From assembly GCA_902775975.1 (NCBI GenBank), contig CACYOC010000001.1:62001-126000 (forward strand): a DNA stretch of 64,000 nucleotides. Direction: 5' to 3'. The stretch's first letter is position 1. The number at the start of each line of letters is the position of its first letter. The position numbers and the translations under genes are program-made. The stretch is from an uncultured Bacteroidales bacterium. GTDB lineage: Bacteria > Bacteroidota > Bacteroidia > Bacteroidales > Bacteroidaceae. Under the pieces are notes generated by a model. It had not been told where the DNA came from. It did not search any database and saw nothing but the letters and a program-made list of their open reading frames with translations. Shown here in pieces: positions 1-8,496 of the stretch.

Positions 1-2
1 TA

Positions 3-3000
3 AATGACCTAAATGGATTGTCACATGCTGAAATACGACCAATCTATCATGAGTTCGCAACTATTCTGAGAAACCATGCCATTACAGATTTTGAACATTC
101 TTTCTACATCTTGATAGACTTGTTCCTCTGTAAAATTACCGATGAACGCAACAATCCTGATGACTTGCAATTTTATTATAAGGGAGTAGCTCGTGACACC
201 CCCAAGGAATACTGTAATCGTCTGCTGAAACTATACCAGCTGGGAAAGCAACAGCTTTTTAATGTAGAGGTTATAAACAAAGACGAGGAAGACATTATAC
301 AGATCTTTAGAGACACAAGTCGCAACCTTACAAACGGGCTTTTTGCTGGAATTAAAGCTTTGTTTGAAGAGATGAAGTTCTACAACATCAAGAAGTTTAA
401 CTTTATTGATGTTGAAAACAAAGAAGAGTTTGAGATGAACTTTCAGATTCTTATAAAGATAACAGCACTTATTCAGGACATTAATCTAAGTTCGAGTGAG
501 ACAAACCATTTCTTCGGCGACCTGTTTGAAGGCCTCCTTTCAAAAAATGTACATCAAACAGAGGGGCAATTCTTCACACCATTACCTATAGTAAACTTTA
601 TCATTAATTCTCTGCCCAAGTTCCCAAATAAGGATAAGGTAAAGGTACTTGATTATGCTTGTGGTGCTGGTCATTTTCTCACTGAATTCATTAAGCATTA
701 CCCCAAAGCTCAGGTTTACGGAATTGAGAAAAGTCAGACTTTGAGCCAAGTTGCAAAGATTGCCACAATTATCAATGGAAGTCTGGACTCCCGCATAGTA
801 TTCAAGGACTCGTTGAGCTTAATGAACACAATGGATGTACGATACCAAGGATTTGAGAGAGATTCTTTTGACTGTATCATTGCCAATCCACCATACAGCG
901 TTAAGGGCTTTTTAGACACATTGGAACAAAAAGACCGTGACCAATTTGTTCTTTCAAAGTCTGTAGATGAAAAAGCCTACTCCACGAACAGGTCTATAGA
1001 ATGTTTCTTCGTTGAACGTGCGCAGCACTTTTTGAAGAAAGATGGGCTGATGGGCATAGTACTTCCAAGTTCTCTTTTAAGCAACGAAAATATTTACACT
1101 AAAACCCGTGAAATTATTTTTGCGAACTTCAACATCTTGGCTATTGCCGTTATGAACAGCCGCACATTTGGCTCTACGGGAACAAACACCGTTATTCTAT
1201 TTGCTCAAAAAGTGGCGAAGAAGAATTCTGAAGGTTTGCTCCACGCATTTATTGACAAAAAAGAGTATACCGCCTATACTACCAGTGATTCAATAGAATC
1301 CTATATTCAAAAGCAAGGCTACCCTAAAGATGAATATTTTGCCTTCATGCAAGATGATATACTTGGGGAGAGTCTTGAAAATACAGAAATATTCAAAGAC
1401 TATCAATCAAACTTTAAGCCATCTCGTGTGGCTAAAAACTTGCAAAAAGAATGGTTTGCCAACTCTGAATATTATAGGGAGGGCTTAAAGGAGATTTCAA
1501 AGGAGTACAAGAATTTATTTGCGCTTTTCCTGTCAAGCAATGACTACAGACTGCTTGAAGAGACTGAATACAGAAGGCAGTTTATTGCATTTGCAAAGGA
1601 TATTGAATGCAGAAAGCTTAATGTCTACATTCAGACAGATAATAATGTCGTGGCCATCTTGCAGTCCCCGCCAGAGAAGATTGACAACAAGAGTAATAAA
1701 GCGGAGGTTGTCAAATTCTTGGGTTATGATTGGAGCAACCGCAAGGGTGATGAAGGCATAAAATATCTGACGAGTCATGTCCAGGAGGCTGATAGTTCAG
1801 ATGATGATGACGACAAAGATGCTGAAATCGTCCAGGCTATCAATTCAATCAAATACATTGAGACTCCCCTTTATAATCCCGATGACGATAATGATGTAAC
1901 AAAATTCTCATACGCACTAAGGAAACATATAACCGATATGTGTAACAGGTTTTCTTTTGGAATGACAAGTAAAAACTGTGAAAAGCCTTTTGCTGGCGGT
2001 ACAGATAAGCTTCTGCAATTTGTCAAATTAACAAACTTGATTGATTTTGGCAAAACAACTTTTACTTTTTCTATCAAGACAAATATTGATAAGAATGTTC
2101 AAGAGATAAAGTACAAAAAAGGGATTTCTGTCGATATATTAGGAAATATCTGTGATATTCAGAAAGGAACAGCTATCACATCGTCTGAGATAGAAGAAGG
2201 TGAATATAAGGTAGTAGCAGGAGGCATTGATTATGCATATATGCACAATAAATATAATCGTCCTGAAAATGTAATTACAGTATCAGCATCTGGTGCAAAT
2301 GCTGGTTATGTAAATTTTTGGCAAGAAAAGATATTTGCTTCTGATTGTACTACCATAATTGGAAATAGTTTTGAAGAAACTTGTTTTATTTACTATTTCT
2401 TAAAGGCAAATCAAAATTTGCTATTTAGTTTGCAAAAAGGAGCTGCCCAGCCTCATGTGTATGCAAACGATTTAAAACAAATTAAAATACCGATTCTTCC
2501 AATCTCTGTGCAGAAAAAGATCGTGGCAGAATGTCAGAATATCGACACTGAGGTACTTGAAGCAAAAGAAAAAATAAGGGAATTGCAAGAGAATATAAAC
2601 GAGATTGTTGCCAGCATAGATGGCAAACCTGTAAAACTTGGCTCTATTGCTCAGTTTAAGAATGGGCTGAATTATAAAAAATCGACACAGGGCATAAGCA
2701 TAAGCATTGTTGGTGTTGCAGATTTCAAGGACAACAAATCACCTGAATGGGAAAAAGTGCAAAGTATTAAAATAAACGAGCATGTAGACGATTCCTTCCT
2801 TCTGCACAAGAATGACCTAGTGACAGTCAGGTCTAACGGTTCAAGGGAATTAGTCGGGCGTTTCATGCTTATTGACAAGGAACCAGCAGAACGTACTACT
2901 TTTTCAGGTTTCTCAATAAGAGTGCGCATTGTGTCAGACGAAGTGAATAGCGAGTTCTTGTATTATCTTCTTGCCTCTGCAAACGTTAGACAAAACCTAA

Positions 3001-3761
3001 CGACAGGAAGTAATGGGGCCAATATCAAGAGTCTCAATCAAGACTTATTATCAAATCTTGAAATTCCACTTCCATCTTTATCAGAACAAAAAGAAATTGT
3101 CAGTAAAATAGGAGCAATAGAATCCAAGATAGCCTCCCTTAAGTTGATATGCGAGGGGGCATCAGCGCGCAAAGAGGCTGTTTTGCATAGAGAACTAATT
3201 GAAGATGACAAAGACGATATTGGTATTACCACCGAAAATGCCACAAGTATTCTTACACAAACTGATGATTATCAGCCTGTGGACTATGAACCTTTGATGG
3301 CTGCCGAGCCCTTTGTCCGTTACAAATGGGAAGGCTTCGACCAAAGCATCCGTGATTTCTTTGATAACGACCAAACTATTCTTGTGGGCTGTTATAAGGG
3401 GAAGGCTTATCATGATTGGATAGATGCTCACCACCTATATAATATAAGGATGGGAAAGGCGAAAGGCTCTATGGAGGCTAACCGAGAACTATTTGACAAT
3501 ACATCTTTGCTGGTGCTTTATGAAGTCGGCAAGCCAGACAAACTGAGTGCTTACAAGATTGTTGATTATCGAGAAATAGGCAAAGAAGAGCTGATAGGGA
3601 TGGGCTATCCAAATAAAAAGCCAAGAAAGAGCTATATGTCATTCTCACTTGAACCTCTTGATATGGATTTGACTTTCCTTGTCGAGCACCATCTAATAGA
3701 AAGGATTATCGAACTGGATGCAGACCATGCAAAAGGGACACCCATTTTTATAGAACCGTAA
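3..3761 (+). CDS. Type I-like restriction-modification methylase fused to specificity subunit (5' end outside window)
   Basis: Adenine-N6 DNA methyltransferase (HsdM-like) with an HsdS-like target-recognition part in one chain. The frame is open to the window edge (N-D-L-N-G precedes a possible TTG at 18), so the true start is probably upstream. Numbering from base 18: the SAM-binding motif DYACGAGHF lies near residue 210 and the catalytic NPPY near 290, preceded by FFTPLPIVNF, typical of N6_Mtase. An Asp-rich linker (SSDDDDDKDAE) lies near 600. Two HsdS-type recognition domains follow (about 700-860 and 870-1060), each ending in a coiled coil introduced by LPISVQKKIV and LPSLSEQKEIV. The last 150 residues are a domain I do not recognise. 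No nuclease or helicase domain is seen; hsdR, if present, is outside the window. The gene is AT-rich compared with the core genes, which suggests horizontal transfer. M+S fusion is clear; whether the system restricts is unknown. Confidence 0.88.
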   Translation, partial: NDLNGLSHAEIRPIYHEFATILRNHAITDFEHSFYILIDLFLCKITDERNNPDDLQFYYKGVARDTPKEYCNRLLKLYQLGKQQLFNVEVINKDEEDIIQIFRDTSRNLTNGLFAGIKALFEEMKFYNIKKFNFIDVENKEEFEMNFQILIKITALIQDINLSSSETNHFFGDLFEGLLSKNVHQTEGQFFTPLPIVNFIINSLPKFPNKDKVKVLDYACGAGHFLTEFIKHYPKAQVYGIEKSQTLSQVAKIATIINGSLDSRIVFKDSLSLMNTMDVRYQGFERDSFDCIIANPPYSVKGFLDTLEQKDRDQFVLSKSVDEKAYSTNRSIECFFVERAQHFLKKDGLMGIVLPSSLLSNENIYTKTREIIFANFNILAIAVMNSRTFGSTGTNTVILFAQKVAKKNSEGLLHAFIDKKEYTAYTTSDSIESYIQKQGYPKDEYFAFMQDDILGESLENTEIFKDYQSNFKPSRVAKNLQKEWFANSEYYREGLKEISKEYKNLFALFLSSNDYRLLEETEYRRQFIAFAKDIECRKLNVYIQTDNNVVAILQSPPEKIDNKSNKAEVVKFLGYDWSNRKGDEGIKYLTSHVQEADSSDDDDDKDAEIVQAINSIKYIETPLYNPDDDNDVTKFSYALRKHITDMCNRFSFGMTSKNCEKPFAGGTDKLLQFVKLTNLIDFGKTTFTFSIKTNIDKNVQEIKYKKGISVDILGNICDIQKGTAITSSEIEEGEYKVVAGGIDYAYMHNKYNRPENVITVSASGANAGYVNFWQEKIFASDCTTIIGNSFEETCFIYYFLKANQNLLFSLQKGAAQPHVYANDLKQIKIPILPISVQKKIVAECQNIDTEVLEAKEKIRELQENINEIVASIDGKPVKLGSIAQFKNGLNYKKSTQGISISIVGVADFKDNKSPEWEKVQSIKINEHVDDSFLLHKNDLVTVRSNGSRELVGRFMLIDKEPAERTTFSGFSIRVRIVSDEVNSEFLYYLLASANVRQNLTTGSNGANIKSLNQDLLSNLEIPLPSLSEQKEIVSKIGAIESKIASLKLICEGASARKEAVLHRELIEDDKDDIGITTENATSILTQTDDYQPVDYEPLMAAEPFVRYKWEGFDQSIRDFFDNDQTILVGCYKGKAYHDWIDAHHLYNIRMGKAKGSMEANRELFDNTSLLVLYEVGKPDKLSAYKIVDYREIGKEELIGMGYPNKKPRKSYMSFSLEPLDMDLTFLVEHHLIERIIELDADHAKGTPIFIEP

Positions 3762-3787
3762 ATGTCGGATTAACAAACGTACAAAGT

Positions 3788-3925
3788 ATGACAGAACAAG
3801 CATTACAACAATATCTCATCAAGCAATACCCGAAGGAGGATGAGGGTTGCGAGTGGAAGGAATTCAAGAACCTGAAAAATGACTTCAGCGGTCATGAGAA
3901 TAACCCAGGATTATTTGCGTTCTAA
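3788..3925 (+). pseudogene. Remnant of an AlbA_2-domain gene (N-terminal 45 codons)
   Basis: An ATG frame of 45 codons begins MTEQALQQYLIKQYPKED and continues GCEWKEFKNLKNDFSGHEN. This is the characteristic beginning of AlbA_2/Schlafen-like ATP-binding proteins of Bacteroidetes (E-W-K-E-F-K-N-L plus S-G-H-E), which are normally around 480-550 residues. Here it runs abruptly into NNPGLFAF and a stop, 20 bases before the start of a second, complete AlbA_2 gene. The simplest reading is a deletion, possibly between paralogues, that removed most of the first gene. It lies 26 bases after the methylase-specificity gene. A functional 45-residue peptide cannot be excluded but is less likely. Confidence 0.6.
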
Positions 3926-3945
3926 CAATAAGAATTGTACAATAT

Positions 3946-5397
3946 ATGGAATATACAGATTTCAAAAGGCTCATAGATAGTCTGTTGGTAAAGAATAAGG
4001 AAACGGAATGGATAGAGTTCAAGGAGAACTTCCATTCCAAGGAAGAAATTGGGGAACGGATTTCTGCCCTTTCCAATAGTGCATTCCTTTGCAATATGCC
4101 ATACGGCTATATGGTATTCGGCATAAATGACGATACGCTAAAGGTTGTTGGGACGGACTTCTACGCAACACGGAAGAAGGTTGGTAATGAAGAACTGGAG
4201 TCGTGGCTGTCAACTCGCCTAAATCCTCGCATTGACTTTGAGATTATCGATGATTTCGACTATGAGGACAAAGGGCATGTCTGCGTATTCAAGATACCTG
4301 CAGCTACGAACCAGCCTGTTTCTTTCCTACATGAGGAATATGTCAGAGTTGGATCTACAACGAGAAAGTTAAGGGACTTCCCGCAAAAGGAAGCGAAAAT
4401 ATGGAAAGGTGGGCAGAAGGCTTTAGAGAAAATCGTGGTTAAGGAAAAATTGACAGCAACACAAGTGCTGTCTTTGCTGAGTGCAGAGACGTATTTTGAT
4501 ATGATGAAACTACCTTTGCCTTCAGATACAATGGGTATCATAGACCGTATGCTTGCGGAAAAGATTGTGATGAAAGACGAAGTTGGATACAGCATCACTG
4601 AACTTGGTGCCCTGTTGTTTGCCAAGCATTTGTCTGATTTTGATGATTTGAGAAGGAAGATGGTACGAGTCATTGTATATAAAGGAAAAAGCAAACTTGA
4701 CATAGTTCGTGAGCAGTCCTTTGATGCCGGCTATGCTATTAGTTTCAAGACGATGGTTGAGTGGATTAACAGCCAACTCCCTGCCAATGAAGAGATCGGT
4801 CAGGCACTCCGTTCTACCGTCACTATGTATCCTGAGATTGCTGTCAGAGAGATTGTTGCTAACATGCTAGTACATCAGGATTTCAGCGAGAAAGGTTTCC
4901 CCATGGTAGAAATATATACTGACCGAATAGACGTATCCAACCCAGGACAGCCTATTATCAGTGTAGAAAGGTTTATTGACGAATACAATTCACGCAACTC
5001 ATCATTAGCAGACCTCATGCGTCGGTTGGGCATTTGCGAAGAATTAGGTAGTGGTCTTGACAAAGCTGTAGCGGCTATTGAGTTGTTCCAACTTCCACCA
5101 CTTCGTTTTACAGTTCAAGAGGCCCGAACTACTGTTACCTTGTTTGCTTATCGTAAGTATGCAGACCTTGACAGACAAGAACGAATATACGCCTGCTATC
5201 AGCATGCTTGTCTGAAGTACGTCACTAATGACAAGATGACCAACCTCACACTTAGGGAACGTCTTGGAATAGACAAACAGAACTATCCGATGGCATCACG
5301 TATTATAAAGGACACTTTGATTGCAGGAAAGATCAAGGAGGAGAAGACGGAGAACCAAAGCCGGAACAATAAAGGGTATGTGCCATTTTGGGCTTAG
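3946..5397 (+). CDS. AlbA_2 (Schlafen-like) domain and GHKL ATPase regulator
   Basis: A 483-residue protein. Residues about 12-130 match the AlbA_2 domain (WIEFKENFHSKEEIGE, then GYMVFGINDDTLKVVGTDF), a putative nucleic-acid binding or nuclease module. The middle has a winged-helix-like segment. Residues about 285-400 match the HATPase_c_4 family (AVREIVANMLVHQDFSEKG, then GSGLDKAV), related to GHKL ATPases. The C-terminus (residues about 425-483) looks like a second small winged helix. Such proteins are annotated as transcriptional regulators or ATP-binding proteins and are frequent beside restriction-modification genes; their biochemical role is poorly defined. The gene follows the fragment of a sister gene at 3788. 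Its composition is AT-rich like the methylase gene, so the two are probably one acquired unit. Confidence 0.85.
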   Translation: MEYTDFKRLIDSLLVKNKETEWIEFKENFHSKEEIGERISALSNSAFLCNMPYGYMVFGINDDTLKVVGTDFYATRKKVGNEELESWLSTRLNPRIDFEIIDDFDYEDKGHVCVFKIPAATNQPVSFLHEEYVRVGSTTRKLRDFPQKEAKIWKGGQKALEKIVVKEKLTATQVLSLLSAETYFDMMKLPLPSDTMGIIDRMLAEKIVMKDEVGYSITELGALLFAKHLSDFDDLRRKMVRVIVYKGKSKLDIVREQSFDAGYAISFKTMVEWINSQLPANEEIGQALRSTVTMYPEIAVREIVANMLVHQDFSEKGFPMVEIYTDRIDVSNPGQPIISVERFIDEYNSRNSSLADLMRRLGICEELGSGLDKAVAAIELFQLPPLRFTVQEARTTVTLFAYRKYADLDRQERIYACYQHACLKYVTNDKMTNLTLRERLGIDKQNYPMASRIIKDTLIAGKIKEEKTENQSRNNKGYVPFWA

Positions 5398-5520
5398 GGT
5401 ATGTAACTGGTATGTAACTGGAGGCTTGTTTTTATACTTAACAGACATTGAAGTCTCCCATAAATAAGGGGCATCTTGAATGTCCTCGGTATGTAACTGG
5501 TATGTAACTCACATGTAACT
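5398..5520. repeat. Two clusters of 11-bp direct repeats, unit GGTATGTAACT
   Basis: Two exact tandem units lie at 5398-5419, immediately after the stop of the AlbA_2 gene. Three lie at 5488-5520, the third changed to CACATGTAACT. The unit is 11 bp, close to one helical turn, so the copies face the same side of the DNA. The space between the clusters (5420-5487) and the following 146 bases (5521-5666) hold no convincing gene. They could be binding sites for a regulator or debris from the truncated neighbour gene; I cannot decide. Confidence 0.7.
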
Positions 5521-5666
5521 GAACGGCCGGTAGTGAACTCAGGATTAACAAATGGTACAAATAAAAATCCCCCCCAATGCCGTAGAGACTGCAAGTTATG
5601 GAAATTTGACTATTGTTGGATTAACAAACAAAAAGCAATTCACAAACCAGAATTAACAAAATGAGA

Positions 5667-5700
5667 TTTGGTTATGTGGGAATAGTTTTGTACCTTTGCA
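5667..5700 (+). promoter_or_regulatory. Bacteroidetes-type promoter reading into the 5.7-6.0 kb non-coding element
   Basis: TTTG at 5667-5670 and TACCTTTGCA at 5691-5700 are separated by 20 bases, the consensus -33/-7 arrangement. Transcription should start near 5706. No coding frame follows until 6066, which has its own promoter, so the product would be an RNA of roughly 270 nt. The -7 box overlaps the left terminal inverted repeat of the element. Confidence 0.6.
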
Positions 5701-5976
5701 CTCACGATGAGCGTTCTTTGGTTTGGTGAGAAATGTGTAGGAATATGTAAGTCCTCTCGTTTCTAAAGTGTTACCTTCATCTTTTTCGTTCAAAGGTAAC
5801 CATCTGATATTCAAATCGAAAATAGAAGTTCTACTATTTTGAGAGCGTTCTCAACTCCACGTTCTGCCATGATTTGCTTGTCAATTTAATCGTGCTATGC
5901 ACGCTTTGCTAGTCAAAGAACTACTAACTCAGAGCCACCAACCTGTTTCAATAGCTCTTTGTCGAGTGCAAGGGTA
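5691..5976. mobile_element. 286-bp non-coding element with imperfect terminal inverted repeats (MITE-like, or structured RNA)
   Basis: The left end TACCTTTGCACTC (5691-5703) is matched at 12 of 13 positions by the reverse complement of the right end GAGTGCAAGGGTA (5964-5976). The similarity extends loosely inward (ACGATGAGC against ACAAAGAGC). The interior has several short perfect hairpins: GTTACCTT/AAGGTAAC (5770-5777 and 5793-5800), AAAATAG/CTATTTT (5819-5825 and 5834-5840), GAGA/TCTC (5841-5852) and CGTGC/GCACG (5891-5895 and 5899-5903). There is no long frame; on the minus strand a 19-codon frame (5870-5811) is the only notable one. The element sits where the composition changes from AT-rich island to core genome. 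It could be a miniature transposable element, or a small RNA driven by the strong promoter at its left end. No clear target-site duplication was found, so the mobile reading is tentative. Confidence 0.4.
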
Positions 5977-6026
5977 AATAGAAAATACGAGAAAATAAAA
6001 CTTATGCGTTAATTCTCCAAAATCGT

Positions 6027-6059
6027 TTTGCTACGTCAGCATTATTTCGTAATTTTGCA
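6027..6059 (+). promoter_or_regulatory. Promoter of the patatin-trmD pair, abutting the start codon
   Basis: TTTG at 6027-6030 and TAATTTTGCA at 6050-6059 with 19 bases between. The start codon follows 6 bases after the -7 box, so the transcript would have almost no 5' leader. Confidence 0.6.
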
Positions 6060-6065
6060 GGCGCT

Positions 6066-6914
6066 ATGAAGAAAGGACTGGTATTGGAAGGCGGGGCCAT
6101 GCGCGGCCTATGGACGGCTGGCGTAACGGACGTGATGATGGAACACGACGTGTGGCCCGACGGTCTCATTGGCGTGTCGGCGGGTGCGGCATTCGGCTGC
6201 AACTACAAGTCGCGCCAGGTGGGACGCGCCATCCGCTATAATACACGCTTTGCCCGCGACAAGCGGTATAGCGGCTTATGGTCGCTCGTGACCAGCGGCG
6301 ACTACTTCAACGCAAATTTCGGCTACCACGTCGTCCCTTATGAGTACGACCTGTTCGACACGAAGGCGTTCGAGGAGAACCCCATGCAGTTTATCGTGGT
6401 GTGTACCGACGTGCTGACTGGCCAAGCCGTTTATCACGACATGCAGCATGTCAGCTATGAAGAACTGGAGTGGCTCCGCGCCTCGGCATCCATGCCCCTG
6501 GTATCGAAAGTGGTGGAGGTGGAAGGCCACAAATTGTTAGACGGCGGCGTGAGCGACAGCATTCCCCTATCCTACTTCGAAAGCATTGGCTACGACCGCA
6601 ACGTGGTCATCCTCACGCAACCTTTAGGCTACCGGAAAGCACCCAGCAAACTGATGCCGCTGATGCGTCTGTCGCTACGGAAATACCCACAATTCGTCAA
6701 AGCTATGAGTGAGCGTTACTTGATGTATAACAAACAGTTAGAGTATGTCACTCAAGCAGAAGCAGAAGGCCGTTGCCTGGTCATTCGTCCAGACGAGAAG
6801 ATACCCATTGGCCACATCAGTCATGATGCCGAGCAGATGCGGCGCGTCTATGAAATCGGCCGGCAGGTGGGTGAACGTTACATTGAAAAAATCAAAGAGT
6901 TCTATGCGCATTGA
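6066..6914 (+). CDS. Patatin-like phospholipase family protein
   Basis: A 282-residue serine hydrolase of the patatin/RssA-YjjU type, expected to cleave acyl esters of phospholipids in the cytoplasm. Visible features are the oxyanion loop EGGAMRG (residues 8-14), the nucleophile elbow GVSAG (36-40, Ser38) and the catalytic Asp in LLDGG (Asp159), which together form the Ser-Asp dyad of the family. There is no signal peptide. Its last 11 bases overlap trmD, so the two are co-transcribed. A second patatin gene (7547-8401) lies on the other strand just beyond trmD and is clearly related in sequence throughout. The substrate is unknown. Confidence 0.9.
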   Translation: MKKGLVLEGGAMRGLWTAGVTDVMMEHDVWPDGLIGVSAGAAFGCNYKSRQVGRAIRYNTRFARDKRYSGLWSLVTSGDYFNANFGYHVVPYEYDLFDTKAFEENPMQFIVVCTDVLTGQAVYHDMQHVSYEELEWLRASASMPLVSKVVEVEGHKLLDGGVSDSIPLSYFESIGYDRNVVILTQPLGYRKAPSKLMPLMRLSLRKYPQFVKAMSERYLMYNKQLEYVTQAEAEGRCLVIRPDEKIPIGHISHDAEQMRRVYEIGRQVGERYIEKIKEFYAH

Positions 6915-7578
6915 TATTATTACCGTACTGCCCGAGATGTTGGAGGGCTTTGTACACGAATCGATACTGGCACGTGCCGAAAAGAAAGGACTGGCAGAAA
7001 TCCGCCTGCACAACCTGCGCGACTACACGCTGGACAAGTGGCGTCGCGTCGATGACTACCCCTACGGCGGTTCTGCCGGTATGGTGATGCAATGTGAGCC
7101 GATAGACCGCTGCATCACTGCCCTGAAAGCCGAGCGCGACTACGACGAGGTCATCTTCACCTCGCCCGACGGTGAGCGTTTCGACCAGCACATGGCCAAC
7201 GAGCTGTCGCTGAAGGGCAATCTCATCATCCTCGCCGGTCATTACAAAGGCATTGACCAGCGTGTCCGTGACCATCTCATCACCAAGGAAATCAGCATCG
7301 GCGACTTCGTGCTGACGGGAGGCGAGCTGGTGGCAGCGATGATTGCCGACGCCATTGTACGCGTCGTTCCCGGTGTCATCGGAGACGAGCAGAGTGCCCT
7401 CTCCGACTGTTTTCAGGACGACCTGCTGGCAGCGCCTATCTATACGCGTCCGGCCGACTATAAGGGATGGAAAGTTCCGGAGATTCTGCTAAGTGGCAAC
7501 GAGGCAAAAATTCGCAATTGGGAATTGGAGCAGGCGCTGGAGCGCACTAAACGTTTACGTCCAGATTTGTTGCAATAA
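6904..7578 (+). CDS. trmD: tRNA (guanine(37)-N1)-methyltransferase TrmD
   Basis: TrmD methylates G37 next to the anticodon with SAM and prevents +1 frameshifting. The ATG at 6904 gives [12 protein letters not shown], the usual N-terminus, and a 224-residue protein of normal size; the frame is open upstream to 6745 but that part lies inside the patatin gene. The trefoil-knot SAM site is visible as [13 protein letters not shown] followed by [22 protein letters not shown] near residue 57 is also conserved. The gene overlaps the upstream patatin gene by 11 bases and the convergent patatin gene by 32 bases at its 3' end. Confidence 0.97.
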   Translation: MRIDIITVLPEMLEGFVHESILARAEKKGLAEIRLHNLRDYTLDKWRRVDDYPYGGSAGMVMQCEPIDRCITALKAERDYDEVIFTSPDGERFDQHMANELSLKGNLIILAGHYKGIDQRVRDHLITKEISIGDFVLTGGELVAAMIADAIVRVVPGVIGDEQSALSDCFQDDLLAAPIYTRPADYKGWKVPEILLSGNEAKIRNWELEQALERTKRLRPDLLQ

Positions 7579-8401
7579 ACGCTTCTCCCAACGAGAAGCC
7601 CTCTTCATACAAGCGTTCCAGCTTATCGACATCGTGGGTGATGCGCCCCACCTCCAGCGTGCGCTGCGGTCGGATGACTATCACTTCCCCCCAGTCCTCC
7701 ATGCGCTCCACCAGTTCCAGCTGCTTGTTATACTCTTCAGTTAGATGACTCAGCACCACGCGCAGCCGCGGATATTTGCCATAGATAAACTTGGGAATCT
7801 TGAAATCGGGCTCTGAAGAGCGATAGCCACGGTTATGCGTAAGCACGACAACATTGTCGTGATGCCCCGTATCAATGCTTCGCACGATGGGAATGCTATC
7901 AACGATACCGCCATCGAGCATCGGGATACCATCGACCTCCGTAATCTGCGCCACGAAAGGCAGCGACGAGCTGGCCTTGACAATCTGCGTCAGGCGATCC
8001 ATGTCGTGACGCTCGGAAAAGTACATGGCGCGACCCGTTAAGCAGTTGGTCGTCACCACTTCAAAGGTCGCAGGATTCCTTTCATAAGCCGCTGCGTCGA
8101 AAGGAATGAACTCCTTCGGGAAACGCTCGTAGAGGATTTTCGGGTCGAAGATGCTACCGTTCTGTATCAGCGAACGCAGCGAGATATAGCCATACTTCTG
8201 CAGCATGTCGATATTGGACCAACGGGCACGGCGCGGCTGGCGGCTCATGTACGACAGACCGTTGCAAGCCCCTGCCGAAACAGCCACCACATAGGGGAAA
8301 TACACCTCGTGTTTCATAAAGGCATCCAGCACGCCGGAAGTGAAGACTCCACGCATGCCGCCCCCCTCGAGAACCAGTCCTGTTTGCTGCGTAATATGCA
8401 T
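7547..8401 (-). CDS. Patatin-like phospholipase family protein (second copy)
   Basis: A 284-residue protein related to the product at 6066-6914, on the opposite strand. It has the oxyanion loop EGGGMRG (residues 12-18) and the catalytic Asp in MLDGG (Asp163). The nucleophile elbow reads A-V-S-A-G (40-44, Ser42) rather than the canonical G-x-S-x-G. It overlaps the 3' end of trmD by 32 bases tail to tail. A minus-strand -7 box (reverse complement TAACTTTGC, 8420-8428) lies 18 bases upstream of the start, divergent from the promoter of the aminopeptidase gene. Enzymatic activity is likely but the Gly-to-Ala change deserves attention. Confidence 0.88.
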   Translation of the reverse strand: MHITQQTGLVLEGGGMRGVFTSGVLDAFMKHEVYFPYVVAVSAGACNGLSYMSRQPRRARWSNIDMLQKYGYISLRSLIQNGSIFDPKILYERFPKEFIPFDAAAYERNPATFEVVTTNCLTGRAMYFSERHDMDRLTQIVKASSSLPFVAQITEVDGIPMLDGGIVDSIPIVRSIDTGHHDNVVVLTHNRGYRSSEPDFKIPKFIYGKYPRLRVVLSHLTEEYNKQLELVERMEDWGEVIVIRPQRTLEVGRITHDVDKLERLYEEGFSLGEAFIATNLDVNV

Positions 8402-8419
8402 TTTAATATATTTTAGGTC

Positions 8420-8460
8420 GCAAAGTTACGTCTTTTTCATAAATAATGTGTACCTTTGCA
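8420..8460. promoter_or_regulatory. Divergent -7 boxes between patatin and pepP
   Basis: The minus-strand box TAACTTTGC (plus 8420-8428) serves the patatin gene. The plus-strand box TACCTTTGCA (8451-8460) serves the aminopeptidase gene, giving it a leader of about 30 bases. The two start regions are only some 25 bases apart. The -33 element of the plus promoter is weak. Confidence 0.55.
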
Positions 8461-8496
8461 AGATAAATTGTACAATTAATATCTTATTCTTGATTT

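Noticed and set aside
1..5397. Complete known defence system such as BREX, DISARM or Druantia
   Set aside because: Only a methylase-specificity fusion and an AlbA_2 regulator are present; signature genes of those systems are not in the window.
5811..5870. Nineteen-codon minus-strand frame beginning M-A-E-R-G-V-E-N inside the TIR element
   Set aside because: Too short, no ribosome site or homologue I know, and it coincides with hairpin-forming sequence; left as part of the element.
7493..7744. Plus-strand open frame after the trmD end
   Set aside because: It is the antisense of the second patatin gene, which has clear catalytic motifs and third-position composition on the minus strand.
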